Source of the DNA: Prado023 sp963706875 | Lineage (GTDB): Bacteria; Actinomycetota; Actinomycetes; S36-B12; CAIYMF01 | Assembly (NCBI GenBank): GCA_963706875.1 | Contig: CAVPNW010000016.1 | Span: 496,001-560,000 of the forward strand | DNA: 64,000 bases | Direction of reading: 5' to 3' | In this document: in pieces, positions 26,362 through 33,775 of the stretch | How positions within the stretch are numbered: the first letter of the stretch is position 1 | How the letters are laid out: each line of letters begins with the position of its first letter | Made by a program: the position numbers and the translations under genes | Notes under the pieces: generated by a model | The model's database searches: none | What the model was told of the DNA's origin: nothing | The model's input: only the letters and a program-made list of their open reading frames with translations

Positions 26362-27777
26362 CTCGGCGAGGTCGGCGAACTCCTGCACGAGCAGGCCCAT
26401 GTCGTCACTGGTGTGGGCCAGCGAGACCAGCCACTGCTCGTCGAGCCCGGGCGGGGTGAGGATGCCGCGGTTGACGCCCCACAGCCAGCTGAGCTCGGCG
26501 ATGCCGAAGTCCGTGCGCTTGTAGTCGCGGTAGTTGCGCACCGGGTCAGTCGCCCACGTGACGGCTCCCTTGACGCCGAAACCGACCGTCTGCGCGGGCA
26601 GGTCGTAGCGCGCGATCAGGGCATCGATGGCATCCAGGGCGTCATCGTTGAGCTTCTCCGCTGCTGCCAGCGCCTCGTGCGTGCAGACCTCGTCGACGGC
26701 GACCGCCGCGGCCATCACCAGGGGGTTGCCGTTGTAGGTGCCGAAGTGCGGCATGCGATTGTCCGAGACTGCTGCCATCACCTCTGCGCGCCCGCCGAAC
26801 ACCGCCAGGGGCAGGCCGCCGCCGACGCTCTTGGCCAGGCACACGAGGTCGGGGGTCACGCCCAGACGCCGCGACGCACCGCCGTACCCGGCGGTCAGGC
26901 CGGTCTTCACCTCGTCGAACACCAGGAGCACGCCGTGGCGGTCGCACGCCTCGCGCACACCGGTGAGGTAGCCGGCATCGGGGACCACGATGGAGATGTT
27001 CTCCAGGACCGGCTCCATCACGACCGCAGCGATCTCCGAGGCATGCTCAGCGAGGATCGCCTCGAGCCGATCGAGGTCGTTGTAGGGCACGACGTGCACC
27101 GTGCCGGCCTCGACGTCGAACGGGGTCACCGGGATCGGCGCGTCCTCGGGCCCGGACTCGGCCACATCGGGCTTCACCGAGACGGCCAGCGCGTCGTATC
27201 CACCGTGGTAGCCACCCTCGATCTTGATGATGGCGTGGCGCTCGGTGAAGGCACGTGCGGTGCGCACCGCGTACATCGTCGCCTCGGTGCCGGAGTTGGT
27301 GAACCGCAGCTGGTCAAGGCCGAACCGCCTCTGGAACCGCTCAGCGACGTCGGTGGCCGAGGGCGAGGGCGTGACGAACAGCGTCCCGGTCTCCATCGCG
27401 CCGATCACGGCGGCCACGACTGCGGGGTTGAGGTGGCCGACGAGCATCGCGCCGAAGCCCATGGACAGGTCGAGCAGCTGCCGGCCGTCGACGTCGGTGA
27501 GCCAGGCCCCCTTGGCCGAGGTGATCGAGATCGGGTACGGCTCCCAGTGCTGGAACGAGGAGGTCACGCCCAAGGGCAAGGACCCCATCGCCCGCTTGTT
27601 GTGCTCTCCAGAACCGGCCGTCGCGCTCGTGAACCGCGCCCACTCGGCCGCGGTCAGCGCCTCGACGCGAGCCGGGTCCAGCGGGGTCGAGGAGACGGGG
27701 AGCGTCCTGCGCGTGGCGGGATCATGCGCGGGCCACGCGGCGTGCGCGGAGGCGTTCAGGGGGGTCTCAGTCGTCAT
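26347..27777 (-). CDS. class III aminotransferase (glutamate-1-semialdehyde aminotransferase-like)
   Basis: PLP enzyme, 476 residues. Visible: FTNSGTEATMYAVRTARAFT (phosphate-binding), GGYHGGYD, VVMEPVLEN, LVFDEVKTGL with the PLP-binding aspartate, and the Schiff-base lysine in LAKSVGGGLPLAVFGG. The N-terminal ~60 residues are extra compared with HemL. Pattern suggests the broad HemL-like group, which includes aminomutases and transaminases of amino acids other than glutamate semialdehyde; no heme genes are near, so a heme role is not supported. Stands alone between the giant pair and sppA. Confidence 0.85.
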   Translation of the reverse strand: MTTETPLNASAHAAWPAHDPATRRTLPVSSTPLDPARVEALTAAEWARFTSATAGSGEHNKRAMGSLPLGVTSSFQHWEPYPISITSAKGAWLTDVDGRQLLDLSMGFGAMLVGHLNPAVVAAVIGAMETGTLFVTPSPSATDVAERFQRRFGLDQLRFTNSGTEATMYAVRTARAFTERHAIIKIEGGYHGGYDALAVSVKPDVAESGPEDAPIPVTPFDVEAGTVHVVPYNDLDRLEAILAEHASEIAAVVMEPVLENISIVVPDAGYLTGVREACDRHGVLLVFDEVKTGLTAGYGGASRRLGVTPDLVCLAKSVGGGLPLAVFGGRAEVMAAVSDNRMPHFGTYNGNPLVMAAAVAVDEVCTHEALAAAEKLNDDALDAIDALIARYDLPAQTVGFGVKGAVTWATDPVRNYRDYKRTDFGIAELSWLWGVNRGILTPPGLDEQWLVSLAHTSDDMGLLVQEFADLAEALRA

Positions 27778-27933
27778 CAGGTGGTCTCCAAAGAGGGGTT
27801 CGCAGGTCGGTTCGGACTGAGGCTATCCGTCCGTGGCCGCGGTTGCCCTGTCCGGAGGGTCACGAGCCTCGCACAGGGGGTGCGAGGATCCGGCCGGTCC
27901 ACGCGAGTGGTCACAGGCTCCTACGCTGGACGC

Positions 27934-29614
27934 ATGCCCGCCCTCCCCGCCCTCCCCGCCGCCCTGCCCGCCCTGCCCGCCCTGCCCGGTCGCCGGCCTG
28001 ACCTGCTGCTCGAGCTGGACCTGACCCAGGCCCCGGCCTCGGGTGGCTCAGACGACCCGCTCACCCGACTGCGCACACGAGGGCGTCCGCAGCTGCGTCC
28101 CATCCTCCGGGCCCTGTACGAGGCCGCTGAGGACGACCGGGTTCAGGGCCTGATCGCCAAGGTCGGCGGGGAGCTGCCCTGGGCGGTCATGCAGGAGCTG
28201 CGCCTGGGGGTGCGGGAGTTCGTCGCGCACGGCAAGCCCGCGCTCGCGTGGGCCGAGAGCTTCGGCGAGGGCTCGGGATCCATGACGGCCTTCGTCCTGG
28301 CCAGCGCGTTCGACGAGATCTGGCTGCAGCCCGGCGGGGAGCTGGGGATGCTGGGCGTCGGGGTCGAGACGACGTTCGTGCGAGGGGCGCTGGACCGACT
28401 GGGCATCGAGCCGCAGATCGAGCAGCGCCACGAGTTCAAGAACGGCAGCGAACAGCATCATGCGCACGGAGTTCACCGAGGCCCACCGCACGGCGCTCGA
28501 CCGTCTGGCCGAGTCGATCTTCACCGACGCGATCGACATGATCGCCGAGGGCCGAGGGATGCCGCCGGAGCTCGTGCGACAGCTGATCGACACCGGGCCC
28601 CGCACAGCCCCCGACGCGCTCGACGTCGGGCTGGTCGACTCCCTGGGCTACCGCGATCAGGCCTACGCCGCGATGCGGTCGCGCGTGGGGGCGGACGCCG
28701 CGCTGCTCTTCGCCGATCGCTGGTCGCCACCGCGCCGCCCACATGTCCCCGCGCGGCGCAGGGGGCACGTCGCCCTCGTCGAGGTGAGCGGTGCGATCGC
28801 GTCCGGTCGCTCGAGCCGCGGCCCGATGGGTCGCCAGGTGGGCAGCGACTCGATCGGCGCCGCGTTGCGGGCCGCAACCGCCGACGAGCACACTCGCGCG
28901 GTCGTCCTGCACATCGACTCCCCCGGCGGATCCGCTGTGGCCTCGGACACGATCTGGCGCGAGGTCTGCCAGGTCCGCGACGCAGGCAAGCCGGTGATCG
29001 TGTCGATGGGGTCCGCTGCGGCCTCCGGGGGCTACTACATCGCCTGCCCGGCCGACATGATCGTGGCGCTGCCCTCCACCCTCACCGGGTCCATCGGCGT
29101 CTTCGGCGGCAAGGTCGTCGTCAGCGACCTGATGCAGCGGCTCGGGCTGACCACAGGCACGGTCTCCCACGGTGCGCGATCGCTGATGTACTCGGCTCGG
29201 CAGGGGTTCTCCGACGACGAGCGCGCGCAGCTCGACGCCACGCTGGATGCGATCTACACCGACTTCGTCGCCAAGGTCGCGCTGGGCCGCGGCCGGCCGG
29301 TCGAGGAGATCGAGGCCATCGCGCGCGGCCGGGTGTGGACCGGGACCGACGCGCTGCGCATCGGCCTGGTCGACGAGTTGGGTGGGTTGCGTGACGCGGT
29401 GCGGATCGCCCGATCCCGCGCCGGGCTCTCGAGCGACGCACCGGTCGTCGGCGCGCTCCACGTGCCCCCGCTGGCCCGGCTCGGCCGGGCTCGGAACAGC
29501 GAGGACCCGCGCGCGGCACTGGGCTCGACCATCCCGGGGCTCTCGGATCTCGCCGCCCAACTCGGGCTGATCGCAACCACGGAGCTGCGCATGCCGACCA
29601 TCACCCTGCGCTGA
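27934..29614 (+). pseudogene. sppA: signal peptide peptidase SppA, frameshifted near 28455
   Basis: Serine-lysine protease of the S49 family, in a long two-domain form. The N-terminal domain (from the ATG at 27934, with a Leu-Pro-Ala repeat at the very start) runs to HEFKNGSEQ, and the protein resumes in the next frame at MRTEFTEAHRTAL (28460). Removing one base near 28455 gives one 559-residue product. The C-terminal domain has the catalytic serine in SMGSAAASGGYYIA and LHIDSPGGS, while the lysine would be in the N-terminal half (EFKNG). There is no clear transmembrane anchor at the start. As in three other genes here, sequence error is more likely than decay. Confidence 0.85.
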
Positions 29615-29637
29615 CGCCGTCGCACGGGCAGCGTCCG

Positions 29638-30114
29638 TCAGGTCGGCAGCGGGCCGCGGTACCCCTCGGAGTGCGTGAAGACCAGGTTGGTCTCGGTGTG
29701 GGCCACCGCCGGGTGCGTGGTCAGGTGGTCGAGGACGAAGTCCCGCAGGCGCTCGGCGTCCGGCACGGCCACATGCAGCACGTAGTCGTCGGAGCCGGCG
29801 ACGTGGAACGTCTGGATCACCTCGGGCAACGTCGGCAGCCTGCGTGCGAACGAGTCGATGACCGCCCGGTCGTGCGCCCGCAATCTGACGGCGATCAGGG
29901 CCTGGACGGGCCGACCGACCGACGCCGGGTCGACATCTGCCCGGAACCCGCGGATGACTCCCGACCGCAGGAGGACCCGCAGCCGCACCAGTGCCGTGGA
30001 CGGGGCGACCCCTGCCTGCTCAGCCAGGCGCGCGTTGGGCATCCGCGCATCGCGAAGCAGCGCGCTCACGAGCGCCAGGTCCGTGCGGTCCAGCGGTCGA
30101 ACAACGTTCGGCAT
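29638..30114 (-). CDS. Lrp/AsnC-family regulator
   Basis: 158 residues. Helix-turn-helix ~residues 20-45 (RMPNARLAEQAGVAPSTALV), then the RAM ligand-binding domain with PEVIQTFHVAGSDDYVLHV, the usual effector-binding region. Start at 30114 follows CAGGAGG. It is divergent from a Cys/Met-metabolism PLP enzyme, and a TCGAA-n5-TTCGA palindrome lies between the two starts. By analogy to the family it probably senses an amino acid and controls that neighbour and itself. Confidence 0.92.
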   Translation of the reverse strand: MPNVVRPLDRTDLALVSALLRDARMPNARLAEQAGVAPSTALVRLRVLLRSGVIRGFRADVDPASVGRPVQALIAVRLRAHDRAVIDSFARRLPTLPEVIQTFHVAGSDDYVLHVAVPDAERLRDFVLDHLTTHPAVAHTETNLVFTHSEGYRGPLPT

Positions 30115-30137
30115 GAGTGCCTCCTGGAGGTTGCAGG

Positions 30138-30152
30138 TCGAAGATCCTTCGA
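30138..30152. promoter_or_regulatory. Lrp-type operator in the divergent gap
   Basis: Perfect arms TCGAA (30138-30142) and TTCGA (30148-30152) around five bases, 15 bases in all, between the Lrp-family gene and the PLP-enzyme gene. Size and placement fit an Lrp/AsnC dimer site. A TTGCAC at 30167-30172 could be the -35 of the rightward gene. Confidence 0.5.
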
Positions 30153-30192
30153 TCCCTGGGGCCATCTTGCACGTTCTGGAGAGGACTACTTG

Positions 30193-31392
30193 ATGGCCAC
30201 CGAAGTATCGGCCCATCATCGTGTCATGGGTCACTCGCTGGATACCACCGCGGTCCATGCCGGCCGGCACGACCTCACGGAGCTGGGCGTGCATGCACTG
30301 CCGATCGACCTGTCGAGCACGAATCCGCTGCCGTCGATCACCGAGGGCGGGGACTCCTACGAGAACCTCGCGACCGGGGGCCGGCTCGTGCCCGGGCAGT
30401 CCCCGGTGTACCAGCGGCTGTGGAACCCCACAGTCGCCCGCCTCGAGTCAGCGGTTGCCGAGCTCGAGCACACCGAGGACGCACTGGCATTCGCCTCCGG
30501 GATGGCGGCCCTGAGCGCCGTCCTGCTGGCGACGGTGCAGCGCGGCACGCCGCACGTGGTGGCTGTGCGCCCGCTCTACGGGGGCACGGACCACCTGCTG
30601 GGGATGGGCCTGCTGGGCACCGAGGTGACCTTCGCCGAGGCCGCAGAGATCGCCGCGGCGATCCGGCCCGACACCGGCCTGGTGATCCTGGAGTCCCCCG
30701 CCAACCCCTCGCTGGACCTCGTCGACATCCGGGCAGTCGTGGCCGCCGCGGGCGATGTCCCGGTGCTCGTGGACAACACGTTCGCCACGCCTGTGCTCCA
30801 GCAGCCGCACGATCTGGGAGCCGCGTTGGTCCTGCACTCCGCGACCAAGTTCATCGGCGGGCACTCCGATGCCCTGGGCGGGATCGTCGCGGGGGACGGC
30901 GTCCTCATCGAGGCCCTGCGCCGCGTCCGCGCCATCACCGGGGCGATCCTCAACCCGATGGCCGCCTACCTGCTGCACCGCGGCCTGCCCACCCTGCCCG
31001 TGCGGGTCCGCGCCCAGCAGGACACCGCCACTGCACTGGCTGAACGGCTCGCGGGCCGGGCCGAGCTCACGCGCGTCATGCACCCCTCACGGCCGGGCGC
31101 CGACCCCCTGGGCCTGCTCGGGACCCAGATGGCTGGGCCCGGGTCGATCCTGGCCGTTGAGATGCGCGGGGGGTTCGCCGCCGCCGGCCGGGTGGTCGAA
31201 TCCCTGCAGCTCATCACGCACGCCGTCTCACTCGGTGGCGTGGACACGCTCATCCAGCACCCGGCCGCCCTGACCCACCGGCCGGTCCCACCCGAGGCCC
31301 GGCCCAGCGCCGGGCTGCTGCGGATCTCCGTCGGACTGGAGTCCCTCGAGGACCTCGCCGACGACCTGGAGCAGGCCCTCGCGGGGGTGTGA
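30193..31392 (+). CDS. Cys/Met-metabolism PLP enzyme (cystathionine gamma-lyase/methionine gamma-lyase type)
   Basis: 399 residues. YENLATGGRLVPGQSPVYQRL, YxGxT-like phosphate region, LESPANPSLDLVDI, VDNTFATPVLQQP and the PLP lysine in LHSATKFIGGHSDALGG mark the trans-sulfuration family. The ATG at 30193 has GAGAGG upstream; a shorter start at 30226 lacks one. Which member it is (gamma-lyase, gamma-synthase or methionine gamma-lyase) is not settled by these motifs. Divergent from an Lrp-family regulator, which points to regulated amino-acid degradation. Confidence 0.88.
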   Translation: MATEVSAHHRVMGHSLDTTAVHAGRHDLTELGVHALPIDLSSTNPLPSITEGGDSYENLATGGRLVPGQSPVYQRLWNPTVARLESAVAELEHTEDALAFASGMAALSAVLLATVQRGTPHVVAVRPLYGGTDHLLGMGLLGTEVTFAEAAEIAAAIRPDTGLVILESPANPSLDLVDIRAVVAAAGDVPVLVDNTFATPVLQQPHDLGAALVLHSATKFIGGHSDALGGIVAGDGVLIEALRRVRAITGAILNPMAAYLLHRGLPTLPVRVRAQQDTATALAERLAGRAELTRVMHPSRPGADPLGLLGTQMAGPGSILAVEMRGGFAAAGRVVESLQLITHAVSLGGVDTLIQHPAALTHRPVPPEARPSAGLLRISVGLESLEDLADDLEQALAGV

Positions 31393-31398
31393 GCTGCC

Positions 31399-31887
31399 TC
31401 AGCGCGGGCGCCAACGCTTCCACAGCGTGGTCGCCGCCGCGCGCGGCTTGCCGTCCCAGATCAGCTCGGCCTCGACTGTCACCTGGTCAGGATCCGCTGT
31501 GGCCACGACAGCCCGGAGCTCCAGGGCCTGCCCAAGTGGGACCGGTCGCAGGTAGCGCAGGTCGAGACCGGCCGTCACGTACAGCAGCGGGGTGCCCGGT
31601 GAAGGCTCCATCCCGAGCCCATGCGCCCGGTGGAACACGGCTGCCCCGCTGTGGCAGTCCAGGACGGTGGCGATGATCCCACCGTTGAGGAACCCGAAGC
31701 CGTTGTCGTGCTCGGGCCACGGCTCGAACACCGCGGTCACGAAGCCGTCGCCCGGATAGCTGCGCAGCTTCAGCCCCTTGGCATTGCCATGCCCGCACCC
31801 GAAGCACGTCAGCTGCGGGTACAGGCGCTCCTGGATGCTCAGCTCCGCCGTCAGGTCGTCGCGCGTCACATGAGCAGCATCGCGCAA
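31399..31887 (-). CDS. PaaI-type hotdog thioesterase
   Basis: 162 residues, single hotdog fold. The HDNGFGFLNGGIIATVLDCHSG motif places the catalytic residues in the central helix; LYVTAGLDLRYLRPVPLGQ is the following strand pair. It hydrolyses acyl-CoA or acyl-carrier thioesters; the acyl group is unknown. A conserved FGCGHGNAKGLKLR near the N-terminus is typical of a subset of actinobacterial members. Convergent with the PLP enzyme by six bases. Confidence 0.88.
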   Translation of the reverse strand: MRDAAHVTRDDLTAELSIQERLYPQLTCFGCGHGNAKGLKLRSYPGDGFVTAVFEPWPEHDNGFGFLNGGIIATVLDCHSGAAVFHRAHGLGMEPSPGTPLLYVTAGLDLRYLRPVPLGQALELRAVVATADPDQVTVEAELIWDGKPRAAATTLWKRWRPR

Positions 31888-31936
31888 CGTCGTGCCCGCG
31901 CGTCACCCGGGGGCGATGCCCACCTAGTGTCTGGCC

Positions 31937-32386
31937 ATGAGCTCTGAGCTGATCACGAGGTTCTACACAGCCTTCCAGTCGTTGGACGCCGAGGCGATGG
32001 CCGCGTGCTACGCCGCGGACGCCACGTTCTCCGACCCCGTCTTCACCGACCTGCGCGGCCAACAGGTCGGTGACATGTGGCGGATGCTGTGCGCCTCGGC
32101 GAAGGACTTCAGCCTGACCTTCGACTCGGTCACCGACACCTCGGCCCACTGGGTCGCGACCTACACGTTCACCTCGACCGGACGCCGCGTGGTCAACGAC
32201 ATCCGGGCCTCGTTCGTCGTCACCGACGGGCTGATCCAGGAGCACCGCGACTCCTTCGACCTGTGGGCCTGGTCACGCCAGGCCCTTGGCCCCTCCGGCG
32301 TGGCCCTGGGCTGGACACCGTTCCTCCAGGGCAAGGTCCGCGGTCAGGCGATGGCCGGACTGCAGAAGTTCCAGCAGCATGGGTGA
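31937..32386 (+). CDS. nuclear transport factor 2-like (SnoaL-type) protein
   Basis: 149 residues, cone-shaped alpha+beta fold of the NTF2/SnoaL group: FYTAFQSLDAEAMAACYAADATFSDPVF at the N-terminus is the clear signature. Members range from isomerases to proteins with no activity; nothing here identifies a substrate. Its stop overlaps the start of tag by 8 bases. Confidence 0.85.
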   Translation: MSSELITRFYTAFQSLDAEAMAACYAADATFSDPVFTDLRGQQVGDMWRMLCASAKDFSLTFDSVTDTSAHWVATYTFTSTGRRVVNDIRASFVVTDGLIQEHRDSFDLWAWSRQALGPSGVALGWTPFLQGKVRGQAMAGLQKFQQHG

Positions 32387-33029
32387 GGCGCCGGCTGCGG
32401 CTTCCGCCCCTCGCTGCTTCTGGGTCGACTCGGCCCCGGCCGACTACCTCGCCTACCACGACACCGAGTGGGGCTACCCCGTCGCCGACGAGCGCAGGCT
32501 CTTCGAGAAGCTCTGCCTGGAGGGGTTCCAGAGCGGGCTGAGCTGGCTGACGATCCTGCGCAAGCGGCAGAACTTCCGCGCCGCCTTCGCCGGGTTCGAG
32601 GTCGAGGCCGTCGCCCGGTTCACCGAGGACGACGTGACCCGGCTGCTGGGGGATGCGGGAATCGTGCGCCACCGCGGCAAGATCGAGGCGACGATCGGCA
32701 ATGCCCGGGCCACCCTCGACCTCGTGGATCAGCAGGGATCGCTGGCGGCCTACATCTGGGGTTTCGAGCCCGACGCGAATGACCGTCCGACGCGCTACCG
32801 GGCCGAGGATGTCCAGGAGCTGACCACCGCACCTGCGGCGATCGCCCTGTCCAAGGACCTCAAGCGGCGCGGATTCCGATTCGTCGGCCCGACGACCATG
32901 TACGCCTTCATGCAGGCCATGGGACTCGTGAACGACCACACCGAGGACTGCGCTTGGCGCGCTGTCGCGCACGCCGCCCGGGAGGACTTCAGGGTCCCCG
33001 GCGCCCCGGGGTCGTCGACGATGCCCTGA
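32379..33029 (+). CDS. tag: DNA-3-methyladenine glycosylase I
   Basis: Excises 3-methyladenine from alkylated DNA (base-excision repair), 216 residues. Zinc ligands of the family are present: Cys in PRCFWVDS, His in YHDTEWGYP, and His/Cys in NDHTEDCAWR at the C-terminus; LEGFQSGLSWLTILRKR is the catalytic-pocket motif. Coupled to the NTF2-like gene by an 8-base overlap. Ends directly next to the TetR stop on the other strand. Confidence 0.95.
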   Translation: MGEAPAAASAPRCFWVDSAPADYLAYHDTEWGYPVADERRLFEKLCLEGFQSGLSWLTILRKRQNFRAAFAGFEVEAVARFTEDDVTRLLGDAGIVRHRGKIEATIGNARATLDLVDQQGSLAAYIWGFEPDANDRPTRYRAEDVQELTTAPAAIALSKDLKRRGFRFVGPTTMYAFMQAMGLVNDHTEDCAWRAVAHAAREDFRVPGAPGSSTMP

Positions 33030-33686
33030 TCAGCGCTTGCCCACCAGCTCGCCCTCAGGAAGGGGCTCGGCGGCGATGACGTCCTCGGGCGCACCGACCA
33101 GCCGCAGCGTGGCCTGCAGGCACAGCCCCGCGTAGGCAGGGTCGAGGTGGCCCGCCACGGCCAACGAGGCGAACCCGTGGACCGTCGACCACATCGGGAC
33201 TTCGAGCCCCGGTCGCAGGGCGGGATCCAGGACTCCTGTGGCAACGAGGTCGTCGAGGGCCGCGGTGAGCAGCTGGTAGGCACCACTCATGGGGTGCTCG
33301 TCAGGATCGACCCCACAGTGCGTGCCGAAGGTGTGGGCGAAGAGGTTCGGCTCGGCCATGGCGAACTCGATGTACGCGCGGCCCAGCCGTGCGAACCGGG
33401 CCGCGGAATGCACCGCCGGCGTGCGCGAGGCCGACGCCGGGTCCGCATCCACCTCGGCCAGGGCGGTGATCATGTGCGCCTCGAGGAGGTCGATGCCGCA
33501 CTGGCTCACCTCGTGGTGGATCGAGGTCTTGTCCGGGAAGTGGTGGTAGGCAGCGCTCGGCGAGACGTCCAGCGCCGCGGCGAGTCCACGCACAGTCAGG
33601 GACTCGGGCCCCTGCTCACGGACCCGGATGACGGCGGCATTGATCAGCCCCTCGCGCAGATCCCCATGGTGGTACGGCTTTGCCAT
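33030..33686 (-). CDS. TetR-family regulator of the adjacent MMPL transporter
   Basis: 218 residues. HTH is clear (LTVRGLAAALDVSPSAAYHHFPDK, here as VRGLAAALDVSPSAAYHHF). The C-terminal part resembles TetR_C_33-type ligand domains. Divergent from an MMPL exporter with two CGTTCAGAT repeats in the shared region. A -10 TACACT ends six bases before the ATG, so this mRNA too may be leaderless. The role as local repressor is inferred from layout and repeats. Confidence 0.9.
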   Translation of the reverse strand: MAKPYHHGDLREGLINAAVIRVREQGPESLTVRGLAAALDVSPSAAYHHFPDKTSIHHEVSQCGIDLLEAHMITALAEVDADPASASRTPAVHSAARFARLGRAYIEFAMAEPNLFAHTFGTHCGVDPDEHPMSGAYQLLTAALDDLVATGVLDPALRPGLEVPMWSTVHGFASLAVAGHLDPAYAGLCLQATLRLVGAPEDVIAAEPLPEGELVGKR

Positions 33687-33692
33687 GCGAGA

Positions 33693-33756
33693 AGTGTAGC
33701 GCAGAACTTGACAGCGTTCAGATCAGCCCCCATGATGATCCGAACATCGTTCAGAT
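33693..33756. promoter_or_regulatory. divergent promoters and operator of the tetR-MMPL pair
   Basis: Rightward promoter: TTGACA (33708-33713), 17 bases, CATGAT (33731-33736). Leftward -10: TACACT (33693-33698, minus strand). CGTTCAGAT occurs at 33715-33723, inside the rightward spacer, and again at 33748-33756; GAAC-ATC-GTTC at 33742-33752 is a short inverted repeat overlapping the second copy. These are likely repressor contacts. Confidence 0.6.
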
Positions 33757-33775
33757 TGCCCACCCGGAGGATCAC

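Noticed and set aside
26347..27777. Assignment of the class III aminotransferase as HemL
   Set aside because: It has an extra N-terminal part, lies far from heme genes and lacks anything specific to glutamate semialdehyde; only the broad family call is kept.
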